64,000 nucleotides of DNA from Sphingomonas lenta (GCF_002288825.1 NZ_NSLI01000002.1:682001-746000); one strand, 5' to 3'; counted from the first letter of the stretch, positions 10,253 through 20,074 are shown. A program made the numbers and translations. The notes: generated by a model not told the origin, from the sequence alone.

Positions 10253-12478
10253 TCAGCTCCCCAACCGCGCGAGCAGAGCGCGAAGCTGCGCAGGCTTGAC
10301 TGGCTTCTGAAGCACGTGGAACCCGTTGGACGTCAATTGGTCACGGAGATCGGGCATTCGATCCGCTGTGATGATGACGGCGGGCACCGCACGACCGAGC
10401 AGCTGGCGAAGGCTGGCAACCACCTCGTCACCAGTGGCCCCATTATCGAGATGATAATCGGCTAAGATGACATTCACCGCCTCATGCGCACACGGCGGCG
10501 CGGCGCGCACCTCCGCCTCTCCCAACGCGGTGAAAACGCGGCACCCCCACCCTTCGAGCACCGCACGCATGCCGTCCAATATCGATTGCTCGTTGTCGAC
10601 CACCAGCACGGTGCGCATGCCGAGCCCTTGGCGCATAACCGGAACAGCGGGCGCCCGGCAGCGAAGGCCCAGCGCGGCGATCGGCACGGCCACTGTGAAG
10701 ACGGACCCCTGGCCCGGAGCGCTGCGGAGATCAATCGGGTGGCCGAGCATCCGGCCAGCGCGCTGTACGATCGCCAGCCCAAGTCCTATACCCCGCGCGC
10801 GACCATCGTCGAAACGTCGGAACTCCTCGAAGATCTCCCGATGATGCGCGGGGTCGATGCCCGGCCCCGTGTCCGTCACCGCAATTACTGCGCACTCGCC
10901 CTCGAGCCGCACCGACATTGTGACCCCGCCTTCCCGCGTGTAGCGAAGGGCATTGGACAGGAAGTTCTGGAGGATGCGGCGCAGTAGCCGGGGGTCGGAC
11001 CGAACCCAGGCATCCGTCGAGTCCACCTGGAACCCAAGGCCGCGCTCGTCCGCGATCAACGCGAACTCGGCCCGAAGAGCCTGAAACAATTCGCCCAGCG
11101 GGACGTCGCCGATCTCCGGCGTGATCGCCCCGGCGTCGAGCTTCGAAATCTCCAGCAACGCCTCGAGCAGATCTTCGATCGAATCCAGCGCCGACGCGGA
11201 TTGCGAAACCAATTGCCGGTTCTCGGGCGCGAGCCGGCGGCTCGCGAGCGCGGACACGAACAGGCGCGCTGCGTTCAGAGGCTGTAATAGGTCATGGCTC
11301 GCAGCGGCGAGAAAGCGCGTTTTCGACAAATTGGCCTGCTCAGCCGCGGTCTTGGCGTCGCGCAACGCGGCCTCGGCGGCGACGCGGTCGGCAATCTCCC
11401 GCTCAAGCTCAGAGGTGCGCTCGGCGACGCGCGCCTCCAACGTCTCGTTCGCCTCGCGCAGTGCCTCCGCTGCGCGGAGACGGCGGGTGACGTCATGGAA
11501 CGTGATCACCATGCCACCCTCCGGCATGGCGCGCCGTCGCACCTCGACGCTTCTCCCGTCGGGCTCGGTACGGATCACCACGGCCTCGCCTGCGGACAAC
11601 CAACCGAGCACTTCCTCCGCATCCGTCCACAACCGGCTTTGGCACCAGCGTACCAGAGACTCGTGCTCACCCAGCCGCAGCTTGGCCGTTGCGGGATTGA
11701 GCCTCAGAAGCGCCAGAAGAGGATCGTTCCACGCAAGCAGTCGACGCTCGCGATCAAAGACGCAGACACCCTGCGGAATTGCGTCGAGCGTGCCCTGGAG
11801 CACCAGCGCCCGCTCCGCCAGCTCAACGGCGCGTCGACGCGCATCTTCCGCGCGGATGTCAGTGATATCGGTATAAACGCCGACCACGCCGCCCTCGCTG
11901 GTGCGACGCTCGTTGACTTGGATCCAGCGCCCATCAGCGAGCGCGATTACCTGACCGCCGCCCGCGATCTGGTGCTGCGCCACGCGTTCGGACACCCAGC
12001 GGTCGGGGGCGACCATCGCCCCCAGAGACGCGCCGCTGTCGCCGATCGCGCCGGCTATGTCTTCGAACCGAGCGCCTGGCACGATGCGGTCGGCGACGTC
12101 GGGCCAGAGTGAGAGGTAAGTCTGATTGCAGAGCACCAAGCGATCCTCCGCGTCGAAGATCGCGAACCCTTCGTTTATGCTTTCCACAGCGTCCACGAGG
12201 CGCCGGCGCGCGCTGTCCGCCGCGTCACGGGCATGAGCTAGCGCCGCATTCGATCCGGCGAGTTCATCGAGTGTGCGCTCCAGGTCCGCGGTGCGCTCGC
12301 GCACTTTGCCTTCCAGAGATATGGCCGTCTCGAAGACGGAGAACGCGTTGCCCTGAAGGTCCGTCGAGCGTTCCACGCGGCTCATCAGAGCGGCGTTGAT
12401 GCGCTTGAGCTTGGACAGTTCGGCCTCGAGCGCGGCGACCCGAGCGTCGACGCCCTGATCGTTCGCCGCCGTTAGCAT
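10253..12478 (-). CDS. hybrid PAS sensor histidine kinase
   Basis: 741-aa hybrid kinase without transmembrane segments. In order: N-terminal coiled coil (1-90), PAS of the PAS_7 type (about 95-210), second PAS (about 225-335), short coiled coil, HisKA with phospho-accepting H395 (AAASHDLLQPLNAARL), HATPase (NALRYTREGG; DTGPGIDP), and a C-terminal receiver (VLVVDNEQSILDGM; Asp in VNVILADYHL). The layout matches ErcS'/NahK-like kinases of ethanol-oxidation regulation. It overlaps the FIST gene by 7 nt, so the two are translationally coupled. It probably feeds the LuxR-type regulator at 9160. Confidence 0.9.
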   Translation of the reverse strand: MLTAANDQGVDARVAALEAELSKLKRINAALMSRVERSTDLQGNAFSVFETAISLEGKVRERTADLERTLDELAGSNAALAHARDAADSARRRLVDAVESINEGFAIFDAEDRLVLCNQTYLSLWPDVADRIVPGARFEDIAGAIGDSGASLGAMVAPDRWVSERVAQHQIAGGGQVIALADGRWIQVNERRTSEGGVVGVYTDITDIRAEDARRRAVELAERALVLQGTLDAIPQGVCVFDRERRLLAWNDPLLALLRLNPATAKLRLGEHESLVRWCQSRLWTDAEEVLGWLSAGEAVVIRTEPDGRSVEVRRRAMPEGGMVITFHDVTRRLRAAEALREANETLEARVAERTSELEREIADRVAAEAALRDAKTAAEQANLSKTRFLAAASHDLLQPLNAARLFVSALASRRLAPENRQLVSQSASALDSIEDLLEALLEISKLDAGAITPEIGDVPLGELFQALRAEFALIADERGLGFQVDSTDAWVRSDPRLLRRILQNFLSNALRYTREGGVTMSVRLEGECAVIAVTDTGPGIDPAHHREIFEEFRRFDDGRARGIGLGLAIVQRAGRMLGHPIDLRSAPGQGSVFTVAVPIAALGLRCRAPAVPVMRQGLGMRTVLVVDNEQSILDGMRAVLEGWGCRVFTALGEAEVRAAPPCAHEAVNVILADYHLDNGATGDEVVASLRQLLGRAVPAVIITADRMPDLRDQLTSNGFHVLQKPVKPAQLRALLARLGS

Positions 12479-13653
12479 CCCCGACCGATCGCCAGGCCGG
12501 TGAAGGTTTGGTTGACGTGGAGCGCATGATACTGCTCGCCATAGGTGTTGAACCCGATCACACCCTGCTTCGCATAGATCGCCGACACGGTTCCACGAAG
12601 CTGCCGTTGCTCAATCTCGACGGAGTTCAACACGCAATCGAACCCGATCACGCGGTCGACACCGCCTACGTCGCGGTCGAGGCGATCGAACAGGGTCTCC
12701 AGCCCCGCGACGATGTCGTTGCCTTCCCCGAGAGTCAGGACGACTCCCTCATCGATCGCGCAGTAGAAGGTCAGGCTGCCGTCCGGATTGGCCTTCTGTA
12801 TCGACCGAACGTAATGCTCGCCGCCCGCGCGAACCATCGGCGGGTGGGCGGCGAAAATGGCGGGCCCGAGCTCGTCGGGCTGGGCGCCGACCAGCCGCGC
12901 ATACTCGACCGCAGCGGGTTCGGCGTTGATCTCGTGAACGACGCGCGTCATCGGGTTGGCCGCCGTAATGACCATCTTTGTCGCACCCGGCACGTGATGC
13001 TGGGTGCGGAACACGCGCATCGGCCGCTCGGCCGAGAGTAGCGCGACTACCGCTGCGTCGCGCCGAAATTGCGTGCCACAGAAGATAAAAGTTTCTTTGA
13101 AGTCGAGCCCGTCGCCCGACGAGCCGCCGATCAGCGGCACCTCACCAAACGCATCCTGAAGCGCCAGTGTCAGCATCTCCTCGCGATGTGACAGACCGTC
13201 GACCAGGAAGATAGCGGCGTGGCTGGGTTGCGCGTCGATGCGGCGCGCCCACTCGTTGGCGTCGGCAACCAAAGCGCGGATCCGGCCTTGCGCGTCCGCC
13301 GCTTCGAACCGGTCGAGATCGGCGAAGCACTCCACGGCGAGCCGGAAGCCCTCGGCCGGAAAGCCGACCGCTGTGATCGTGCCCTCGGCCATGCCCTCAG
13401 GCGTGATCTCGCCCGACGAGGTGCAACCGACGACGACGAGATCGCCCGCACGCGCCGCCAGCGCATCCGCCAAGCGGTCGAGCGGGTATCGGCTGGAGCA
13501 GAAGAGGATGACGCCGGCGAGGTCGGACGCGCCAAGCTTCCCGAACAGGTCCTGCACGGCCAGTTCGGGATCGTCGACGCGCGTGCACGCCACGCGGATC
13601 GGTTGCCTCCCCTTCACGTCTGCGATCATGTCATGGTCGAGCGCGCTCGTCAT
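12472..13653 (-). CDS. FIST domain signal-sensing protein
   Basis: 393-aa soluble protein with FIST-N and FIST-C domains, a module thought to bind small ligands and often encoded next to histidine kinases. Seen: VQDLFGKLGASDLAGVILFCSSRY and VVGCTSSGEITPEG (FIST-N core), GGSSGDGLDF, and the C-terminal CVLNSVEIEQ and KQGVIGFNTYGEQY blocks typical of FIST-C. It begins 3 nt after the DUF779 stop and overlaps the kinase start, so ligand sensing by this protein is probably relayed to that kinase. Confidence 0.9.
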   Translation of the reverse strand: MTSALDHDMIADVKGRQPIRVACTRVDDPELAVQDLFGKLGASDLAGVILFCSSRYPLDRLADALAARAGDLVVVGCTSSGEITPEGMAEGTITAVGFPAEGFRLAVECFADLDRFEAADAQGRIRALVADANEWARRIDAQPSHAAIFLVDGLSHREEMLTLALQDAFGEVPLIGGSSGDGLDFKETFIFCGTQFRRDAAVVALLSAERPMRVFRTQHHVPGATKMVITAANPMTRVVHEINAEPAAVEYARLVGAQPDELGPAIFAAHPPMVRAGGEHYVRSIQKANPDGSLTFYCAIDEGVVLTLGEGNDIVAGLETLFDRLDRDVGGVDRVIGFDCVLNSVEIEQRQLRGTVSAIYAKQGVIGFNTYGEQYHALHVNQTFTGLAIGRGC

Positions 13654-13656
13654 GCC

Positions 13657-14043
13657 CTATTCGCCCCTGGGCGGAGGCCCCGCAGCGTCTAAGGCCGCGG
13701 CCTCGCCGTCGGTGAAGACGCGGCTTCTGATAATGAAGCGAACGCCCAGCGGCCCCTCTAGCGAGAAGCCCGCACCACGACCCGGGACCACGTCGATGGT
13801 CACCTGCGTGTGGCGCCAATACTCGAATTGCGCCGCACCGATCCAGACCGGCACGTCTTCCGCGATATGGCCGAGCAGGACGTCCTGGCTGCCCACCCGG
13901 AAATCGCCGAGCGGGTAGCACATCGGTGCGGAGCCGTCGCAGCACCCGCCCGACTGGTGGAACATCAACGGCCCGTGATGCGCCGCTAGGGCTTGCACGA
14001 CGAGGTCGGCTTCGGGCGTGGACAGGATGCGCCGCGGTGGCAT
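13657..14043 (-). CDS. DUF779 protein, aldehyde dehydrogenase partner
   Basis: 128-aa cytoplasmic protein of the DUF779 family, which regularly sits beside acetaldehyde/aldehyde dehydrogenases of the AcoD/ExaC group. Seen: SGGCCDGSAPMCYP, a conserved Cys cluster that could bind a metal, followed by the family's WRHTQVTIDVVPGRG block. ATG at 14043 has GGAG 6 nt upstream; a TTG at 14055 is an alternative. Located 109 bp downstream of the aldehyde dehydrogenase and just upstream of the FIST gene. Role in the family is not known. Confidence 0.85.
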   Translation of the reverse strand: MPPRRILSTPEADLVVQALAAHHGPLMFHQSGGCCDGSAPMCYPLGDFRVGSQDVLLGHIAEDVPVWIGAAQFEYWRHTQVTIDVVPGRGAGFSLEGPLGVRFIIRSRVFTDGEAAALDAAGPPPRGE

Positions 14044-14152
14044 GCTGGGCTCCAAACAAGGGCGGCGGACCCGAGGGCCCGCCGCAGTTCATTCACCGCG
14101 AGTTTCAGGAGAGAGGATGCGGAAGTCGCCTCGCGGAGAGCAGATGGAAGGG

Positions 14153-15673
14153 TCAGAAGAAGCCCAGCGCCTTGGGGCTGTAGCTGACCAGCAGGTTCTT
14201 GGTCTGCTGGTAATGGTCGAGCATCATCTTGTGGTTCTCGCGCCCGATCCCCGACTGCTTGTAGCCGCCGAAGGCCGCGTGGGCGGGGTAATGGTGGTAG
14301 CAGTTGGTCCACACCCGCCCTGCCTTGATGGCTCGGCCGGCGCGATAGGCGGTGTTGCCGTTCCTGGCCCACACGCCCGCACCCAGTCCGTAAAGCGTGT
14401 CGTTCGCGATCGCGATCGCGTCGTCATAGTCCTTGAACGGCGTCACGGCGACCACGGGGCCGAAGATCTCCTCCTGGAAGACGCGCATCTTGTTATGGCC
14501 TTCCAGAATTGTCGGCTGGACGTAGTAGCCTTCGTCGATCTCACCGCCTGGCCGGTGGCGACCTCCGCCGGTCAGGACCTTGGCGCCCTCAGCCTTGCCG
14601 ATGTCGATGTAGGAGAGGATCTTCTCTAACTGGTCGTTGGACGCCTGTGCGCCGATCATCGTGGAAGGGTCGAGGGGATGGCCCATCTTGATGGCCTGAG
14701 TTCTCGAAATCGCGCGCTCCATGAAGCGGTCGTAGATTGACTCGTGCACGAGCGCGCGGCTGGGGCAGGTGCATACCTCGCCCTGGTTCAGCGCGAACAT
14801 CGCGAAGCCCTCGAGCGTCTTGTCGAAGAAGTCGTCCTCCTCGTCCATCACGTCGGGGAAGAATATGTTAGGCGACTTGCCGCCCAGCTCCAGCGTCACC
14901 GGAATCAGGTTCTCGGTCGCGTACTGCATGATCAGGCGACCCGTGGTGGTCTCCCCGGTGAACGCGATCTTGGCGATGCGGGGCGACTGGGCGAGCGGCT
15001 TGCCCGCCTCGACACCGAAGCCGTTGACGATGTTCAGCACGCCGGGCGGCAGCAGATCGCCGATGATCTCCGCGACCACCATGATGCCGAGCGGCGTCTG
15101 CTCCGCGGGCTTCAGGACGACGCAGTTGCCCGCGGCGAGCGCGGGAGCCAGCTTCCACGCCGCCATGAGCACGGGGAAGTTCCAGGGAATGATCTGCCCC
15201 ACCACGCCGAGCGGCTCATGATAGTGATAGGCGACGGTGTCGTGGTCGATCTCCGCGATGGAGCCTTCCTGGGCGCGGAGAACGCCGGCGAAATAGCGGA
15301 AGTGATCCACCACCAACGGCATGTCGGCGTGGGTGGTCTCGCGGATCGGCTTCCCGTTGTCGATCGTCTCGACCAGCGCAAGAAGGCTCAAGCGCTCTTC
15401 GATACGATCGGCGATGCGGTTCAGGATCAGCGCGCGCTCGGCCTGAGAGGTGCGGCCCCAGGCGTCCTTCGCCTTGTGCGCGGCATCCAGCGCGAGCTCG
15501 ACGTCCTCGGCGGTCGAGCGCGCGACCTCGCATATCTTTCTGCCGGTCACAGGTGACGGGTTGTCGAAATACCGGCCGCGCACGGGCGCGACCCACTGCC
15601 CGCCGATGAAGTTGTCGTAACGCGGACGGATCGCGATCGAGCCGTTCAGTTCGTCCAGAGCCTGTTGAAGCAT
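14153..15673 (-). CDS. exaC: NAD-dependent aldehyde dehydrogenase (ExaC/AcoD type)
   Basis: 506-aa cytosolic aldehyde dehydrogenase that would oxidise the aldehyde made by the quinoprotein. Seen: N-terminal [12 protein letters not shown], the NAD-site block [19 protein letters not shown], general-base Glu in [14 protein letters not shown], catalytic Cys in [14 protein letters not shown], and the C-terminal [13 protein letters not shown] motif. The ATG at 15673 is fixed by an ideal AAGGAGGT 5 nt upstream; the open frame extends further to 15829 but that part is non-conserved. First gene of an operon with DUF779, FIST and the hybrid kinase. Confidence 0.95.
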   Translation of the reverse strand: MLQQALDELNGSIAIRPRYDNFIGGQWVAPVRGRYFDNPSPVTGRKICEVARSTAEDVELALDAAHKAKDAWGRTSQAERALILNRIADRIEERLSLLALVETIDNGKPIRETTHADMPLVVDHFRYFAGVLRAQEGSIAEIDHDTVAYHYHEPLGVVGQIIPWNFPVLMAAWKLAPALAAGNCVVLKPAEQTPLGIMVVAEIIGDLLPPGVLNIVNGFGVEAGKPLAQSPRIAKIAFTGETTTGRLIMQYATENLIPVTLELGGKSPNIFFPDVMDEEDDFFDKTLEGFAMFALNQGEVCTCPSRALVHESIYDRFMERAISRTQAIKMGHPLDPSTMIGAQASNDQLEKILSYIDIGKAEGAKVLTGGGRHRPGGEIDEGYYVQPTILEGHNKMRVFQEEIFGPVVAVTPFKDYDDAIAIANDTLYGLGAGVWARNGNTAYRAGRAIKAGRVWTNCYHHYPAHAAFGGYKQSGIGRENHKMMLDHYQQTKNLLVSYSPKALGFF

Positions 15674-15744
15674 GGCGTACCTCCTTCGGCCGTGCGTTGC
15701 GGCCTTTCTTCCCGGACCGCTTTTCCTCCTGCGCGCGGCACGTC

Positions 15745-15763
15745 GCCATTGCACCAAAGGTCG
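15745..15763 (-). promoter_or_regulatory. shared cluster motif, copy b
   Basis: On the minus strand this reads CGACCTTTGGTGCAATGGC. It lies between the divergent aldehyde dehydrogenase (start 15673) and pseudoazurin (start 15832) genes. The right half, GGTGCAATGGC, is identical to the consensus. Confidence 0.55.
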
Positions 15764-15831
15764 ATTGCGCGGATGCGCTGAGGGCTGCTCATCGGTCGCC
15801 GGAGTGAAACGGGCTGAGTAGGAGAGCATCG

Positions 15832-16266
15832 ATGAAGGCAGCGTATCTGATCGCGGCGGCGGCTCTGGCGACCGCGACGCCTGTCGCGGCGAAGGATCAT
15901 GTGGTGCAGATGAGGAACATGGGGAAAGCCGGCGCGATGGTGTTCGAGCCCGCTTTCGTGAAGGCGCAGCCCGGCGACCGCATCCGCTACGTGCCGACCG
16001 ATCCGTCGCACAACGCGGAGACCATTCCCTCCATGCTGCCCGCGGGCGTCACCTCCACCAAAGGTGCGATGAACAAAGAATTCGTACTCACCGTCTCCAA
16101 ACCCGGCCTTTACGGCATCAAGTGTCAGCCGCACTACTCCATGGGCATGGTGGGGCTAGTGCAGGTAGGCAACGGTCCATCACTCAACCTTGCCCAGGCC
16201 CGGGCCGCCAAGCTGCCGCCGTTCGCCGCCAAGCGCATGAACGCTATGCTCGCGCAGGCGAAATAA
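15832..16266 (+). CDS. pseudoazurin
   Basis: Periplasmic type 1 blue copper protein, 144 aa, a single-electron carrier. Seen: signal peptide ending PVAA-KD, then the four copper ligands in their usual spacing: His in [12 protein letters not shown], Cys, His and Met in [20 protein letters not shown] precedes the ATG. It is divergent from the aldehyde dehydrogenase with a cluster motif between them, so it may be an alternative electron acceptor for the quinoprotein. Confidence 0.92.
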   Translation: MKAAYLIAAAALATATPVAAKDHVVQMRNMGKAGAMVFEPAFVKAQPGDRIRYVPTDPSHNAETIPSMLPAGVTSTKGAMNKEFVLTVSKPGLYGIKCQPHYSMGMVGLVQVGNGPSLNLAQARAAKLPPFAAKRMNAMLAQAK

Positions 16267-16277
16267 GGGAGATCGCC

Positions 16278-16577
16278 GTGGCGATACTGTTGGTGAGCTA
16301 CCCCGCCGGGGACGGAGCGCGGTTCGACCGGAGCTACTACGTCGCAACCCACCTGCCGCTGGTGCGGCGCGTGCTGGAGCCACACGGATTGGTCGGAGCC
16401 GAAGCTTATTTTCCCGATGATCAGGTCGCACCGATGTTCGCGGTCGCCGTGCTGCGCTTCGCCGACGCGGCCGCTCGGGACGCCGTGCTCGGCCACCCGG
16501 ACGCCGGCCACGCGTTCGCCGACATCCCCAACTTCACCGACGTGCAGCCTGCCGCCACGCGCATGTCGGCCGCGTAG
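16278..16577 (+). CDS. EthD family protein
   Basis: 99-aa ferredoxin-like-fold protein of the EthD family. Seen: VSYPAGDGARFDRSYYVATHLPLVRRVLEPHGL, the usual EthD opening, and a C-terminal FADIPNFTDVQPA. GTG start at 16278 with AGGGAG 6 nt upstream, 11 nt after the pseudoazurin stop, so co-transcribed. EthD proteins accompany oxidative catabolic genes; no catalytic role is clear here. Confidence 0.82.
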   Translation: MAILLVSYPAGDGARFDRSYYVATHLPLVRRVLEPHGLVGAEAYFPDDQVAPMFAVAVLRFADAAARDAVLGHPDAGHAFADIPNFTDVQPAATRMSAA

Positions 16578-16589
16578 CGCCCGCTCCGG

Positions 16590-18647
16590 TCACCCGCCCC
16601 TGAACCGCAGCCCCACCCAGATCGTGCGGGGCGTCGCACGCTCGACCACTTCCGCACCGGTGTTGGCGGTCTCGACGCGCTCGTCGAGCAGGTTCTCGGC
16701 GCGCGCCTCCAGGCTCAAGCCCCGCGCGAGCGGCACGGAGGCGAAGGTGTCGAGCGTCGTCGCGGACGCCAGGTCGCGCGTGTTCTGATCGTCCTCGAAC
16801 TGCCGGGCGGCATGGCGGATGGTGCCCGACACGACCATCTGCCCCTTGCGCCAGCCGAACGTCGCCGAGAGTAGGTCGCGCGGAGTCTGCGCGGGACGCA
16901 GCCCGTCCAGCGCCGCCGCCGCGCCCGACGCCTCGACGCGCGGGTCCACACGGCTCCAGGACGCCTGCGCGAAGACGGGGCCGAGCTCGGCGCGCGCGTC
17001 GAACTCGACGCCGGTCGAGACGATCGCGTCCAGGTTGCGCCTGACGCGGTAGACGCCTCCGGCCGCGACGAAGCCGACGCCGGGGAACACGCCCGGCCCG
17101 CGCCCCGCGGTCACGTTGGCGACCGCGCCCTCCAGGCGGTTGTGGAATACGGTCGCCGCCAGCGTCACGCCGCGCGCGGGCGCGAGCGTGACGCCGCCCT
17201 CCACGCCCTCCAGCCGCTCGGGCGCGAGCTCGGCGTTGGCGGCGACCGCGTCCGCGCCCACGCGGAACGGGCGGTACAGCTCGTTCAGCGTCGGCAACCG
17301 CCAGCCGCGATAAGCGGCCGCGCGCAGCGTCAGCGCGTCGGCGGGCCGCCACGCCAGCCCGGCGCGGCCCGTCAGCTCCTCGCCCGACCGGTCGCGGAAC
17401 TTGAGATCGGTCAGCGCCGCGCCGCCCGCCAGCGGCCGCTCGGAGAGGAACCCGTCCGCGATGCGCCACCGATCGACGCGACCGCCCAGCGTCACCGTGA
17501 ACGCGCCCAGCTCCGCCGCGCCGTCAGCGAACAGGCCGACCGTGCGGTTCTCGCCGCCCGCGACGCGCCGCCGAGTCGGCCGGGCGTTCACGAAGGTGAA
17601 GTTCTCCTGCGTCCGTCCCTCGACGTCCCGCCAGTCCGCGCCGAGCCTGAGGTCGACCCCGCGCCCGAGCGGCGGGGCGATCTCGACCCGCGCGCCCAGA
17701 CCGGTCGCGGGCGTGCCGTACTGGTCCAGCGTCTGCGTGGCGGTCGTGCGGGTCGCGTTCACGCCCGCGAAGCTCGACGCGAACGCCCGCGTCTGGAGAT
17801 AGGCCAGCGCCGACCAGCCCCAGCGCCCGCGCCCGACCACGCGCACGCTCACGTCCGCGCCCTCGCTCCTGTTGCCCGTGAACACCGTGCCGCGCTCGCG
17901 TGTGTCGGTGAAGACCGACATGTTGGCCTGGAGCTCGGTCGCCGGCGCGACCTCCACGACGCCGCGCACCGCGGCCGACGCCTGCTCGTACGGCGCCCGG
18001 CGGTCGACGGACCCGCGGTCCTCGCGCACGATCGGCACGAAGCCGTTGCCCCACGCGTACGCCGCCGACAGCGTGGCGAAGCCGCCGGGGCGCTCCAGCG
18101 TCGCCGCCGCTTGCGCGTCGACCGAGTCGCGGCTGCCGTAGAAACCTGCCGCCTCGACGGCCGCGAGCTGGTCGGGCGCGGCGCTCTCCAGCTCGACGAT
18201 GCCCGCCAGCGCGCCCGGCCCGAAATAGCCGGAGCCGCCGCCGCGCGTCACGCGTACCTCGCCCAGCCGGTTGGTCGCGTAGGCCGGGAACGCCACCCAT
18301 CCGCCGAACGGGTCCGCCTGCGGCACGCCGTCGAGCACGAGCAGCGCGCGGCTCGACGCGTTGCCGCCGATGCCGCGCAAGCTGATGCCCTGCGCCGTCG
18401 GGTTGGCGCTGCGCGAGTCGGCGCGGCGGAACTGTTGCAGTCCCGCCACGTCCGCCAGCACGCTCTCCAGCCGGTTCGCGGCGTTCGCCTCGATTCGCGC
18501 GCGGTCGATCGTCACGACGTCGAGCGCCCGGTCGGCCAGCCGCTCGTCCAGGCCTCGGCCCGTCACGACGACATCGCCCGGCTGGGCCTGTTGCGCGACG
18601 GCGGGAACGGCGGCGGACACTAGGAGGAAGGCGGAAAACCGGGTCAT
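16590..18647 (-). CDS. TonB-dependent receptor 1
   Basis: 685-aa outer-membrane TonB-dependent receptor. Seen: signal peptide to AVAQQA, TonB-box-like GDVVVTG, plug domain (DVVTIDRARIEANAANRLESVL; GISLRGIGGNASSRALLVLDGVPQADPFGGW), a long barrel, and the terminal WVGLRFRGG ending. Its ATG (18647) overlaps the stop of the CXXXCW gene by 4 nt (ATGA), so the two are one operon. A much longer frame upstream to 19247 is only a shadow of that gene. Placement in a PQQ/lanthanide cluster suggests uptake of a metal chelate or PQQ, which sequence alone cannot decide. Confidence 0.9.
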   Translation of the reverse strand: MTRFSAFLLVSAAVPAVAQQAQPGDVVVTGRGLDERLADRALDVVTIDRARIEANAANRLESVLADVAGLQQFRRADSRSANPTAQGISLRGIGGNASSRALLVLDGVPQADPFGGWVAFPAYATNRLGEVRVTRGGGSGYFGPGALAGIVELESAAPDQLAAVEAAGFYGSRDSVDAQAAATLERPGGFATLSAAYAWGNGFVPIVREDRGSVDRRAPYEQASAAVRGVVEVAPATELQANMSVFTDTRERGTVFTGNRSEGADVSVRVVGRGRWGWSALAYLQTRAFASSFAGVNATRTTATQTLDQYGTPATGLGARVEIAPPLGRGVDLRLGADWRDVEGRTQENFTFVNARPTRRRVAGGENRTVGLFADGAAELGAFTVTLGGRVDRWRIADGFLSERPLAGGAALTDLKFRDRSGEELTGRAGLAWRPADALTLRAAAYRGWRLPTLNELYRPFRVGADAVAANAELAPERLEGVEGGVTLAPARGVTLAATVFHNRLEGAVANVTAGRGPGVFPGVGFVAAGGVYRVRRNLDAIVSTGVEFDARAELGPVFAQASWSRVDPRVEASGAAAALDGLRPAQTPRDLLSATFGWRKGQMVVSGTIRHAARQFEDDQNTRDLASATTLDTFASVPLARGLSLEARAENLLDERVETANTGAEVVERATPRTIWVGLRFRGG

Positions 18648-19225
18648 CGCGTACTCGAACCGAAGGGGGCGGCGGTGACGAGCGGGCGACCGAGATCGCG
18701 CCACCCGTCCGTGCCTTCCCCGAACCAATGGACGCGGGGGTAGCCCGCCCGCGTAAGACGCAGGGACGCGTTCCAGCTCATCCAGCAATCCGCAAGGCAG
18801 AACAGCACGATCGGCCGACCGGGCTTGCCGCGCGCGAGCTCGGCCACGCCGTCCAGGAACCATCGCTCCACGCCGGGATTCACCCGACCGCGCCCGGCTT
18901 CCGGGAACCAGGCCGCGCCGGGGATCGTCCGGTGCGTCCGCGCCAACCGCCAGCGGCCGGTCGCCGGATCGCGCACGCCGCCCTCCGCCGGGAAGACGTC
19001 GATCAGCACCGCGCCACCCTGCCGGAGCATGCGGGCGACCCCGGCCGCGTCGACGCGCGGCACGCCCGGCGGGGTTCCGGGCACCACCGCGCGATACTGG
19101 CCGATGCGATAGCCCGTCGCGGGGTCGAACGGCGCGGGCGCGTCCTGCGCGCTCAGCGCGAACAGCGACAGGACGGCGACGGTCGTCCGGATGACGCGAC
19201 CCTGCTTTCCCGTTTCCGCCCGCAT
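18644..19225 (-). CDS. PQQ-associated CXXXCW-motif rhodanese-like protein
   Basis: 193-aa secreted rhodanese-like protein of the family PQQ-dependent catabolism-associated CXXCW motif protein. Seen: N-terminal hydrophobic signal (VIRTTVAVLSLFALSAQDA), then AVLIDVFPAEGG, TIPGAAWFPEAGRG, and the motif FCLADCWMSWNASLR, where two Cys flank three residues before Trp. It is upstream of TonB receptor 1 and divergent from the SoxYZ-like gene. Likely works with the SoxYZ-like carrier and metallohydrolase in a thiol-based periplasmic relay; the reaction is not known. Confidence 0.88.
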   Translation of the reverse strand: MRAETGKQGRVIRTTVAVLSLFALSAQDAPAPFDPATGYRIGQYRAVVPGTPPGVPRVDAAGVARMLRQGGAVLIDVFPAEGGVRDPATGRWRLARTHRTIPGAAWFPEAGRGRVNPGVERWFLDGVAELARGKPGRPIVLFCLADCWMSWNASLRLTRAGYPRVHWFGEGTDGWRDLGRPLVTAAPFGSSTR

Positions 19226-19240
19226 GCTGCACCCCGCCTT

Positions 19241-19259
19241 CTACCAAGGTGTGATGGCC
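19241..19259 (+). promoter_or_regulatory. shared cluster motif, copy d
   Basis: CTACCAAGGTGTGATGGCC lies in the 66-bp divergent gap between the CXXXCW gene (start 19225, minus) and the SoxYZ-like gene (start 19292, plus). It is placed to control both operons. Confidence 0.55.
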
Positions 19260-19291
19260 GCTCGCGGCCGCCCGGCGTACTGGACTTTGGG

Positions 19292-20074
19292 ATGAAACGG
19301 ATCGCCGCCGCCCTCGCGCTCGCCGCGCCGTCCGCCGCCGTCGCGGGCCCCTTCCCCGCCGATCCGCTGAACTCGCCCATGTGGGAGTTCGTGGCGGACA
19401 AGTATCTGGGCGAGGGCGCGGCCGTCCGCTTCGACCCGCGCGTCAAGGTGACCTTCCCGGAGGTGGCCGAGAACCAGCGCGTCTTCCCCGTCCAGGTCGA
19501 CGCGCGCGGGATCGCCGACGTCGCCCGCGTCATGATCCTGATCGATCTCAACCCCATCCAGCTGCCGATCGACTATCGGCTGGGCGACGCGGAGGCGTTC
19601 GTGTCCACGCGCGTCAAGCTCGACCAGCGCACGCCCGTACGCGGGCTGGTGCAGCTGAAGGACGGGACGTGGCTCGCGTCGGGCGGCTGGATCGACGCGG
19701 CGGGCGGCGGCTGCTCCGCCCCGCCCGTCAGCCGCGTCAAGGGCGACTGGGCGCAGCATCTGGGCGAGGTGCGCGGCCGGCTCTGGAGCGGCGCGTCGGG
19801 CGCCCGCGTGCAGCTCGCCTTTCGCCATCCGATGGACACGGGGCTCGTCGACAACATCGCCATCTACCATATCGACGACCTCAGGCTGACCGCCGCCGAC
19901 GGCCGGATGCTGGGCGAGGTCAAGATGCAGGCGGCGGTCGCCGAGGACCCGGTGCTGGCCCTGATGCCGCGCACCCGGCCCGGCGAGGCGGTGCGCTTCG
20001 CCGGGCGCGACACCAACGGCGTCGAGTTCGCAGGCACGCTCGAGGCCGGCGGCGGCGCGGTCGCGAGCCGCTGA
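19292..20074 (+). CDS. quinoprotein-associated SoxYZ-like carrier
   Basis: 260-aa periplasmic protein matching the fused SoxYZ-like carrier linked to quinoprotein dehydrogenases. Seen: signal peptide (AAALALAAPSAAVAG), a SoxY-like domain ending in the swinging-arm motif GGGC141SAPP, and a C-terminal SoxZ-like beta-sandwich (HPMDTGLVDNIAIYHIDD). In Sox systems this Cys carries the substrate covalently. The downstream metallohydrolase overlaps its stop codon. The ribosome site is weak. Confidence 0.85.
   Translation: MKRIAAALALAAPSAAVAGPFPADPLNSPMWEFVADKYLGEGAAVRFDPRVKVTFPEVAENQRVFPVQVDARGIADVARVMILIDLNPIQLPIDYRLGDAEAFVSTRVKLDQRTPVRGLVQLKDGTWLASGGWIDAAGGGCSAPPVSRVKGDWAQHLGEVRGRLWSGASGARVQLAFRHPMDTGLVDNIAIYHIDDLRLTAADGRMLGEVKMQAAVAEDPVLALMPRTRPGEAVRFAGRDTNGVEFAGTLEAGGGAVASR

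Noticed and set aside
18648..19247. N-terminal extension of TonB receptor 1
   Set aside because: This part is the out-of-frame image of the CXXXCW gene; the receptor's signal peptide starts at 18647.
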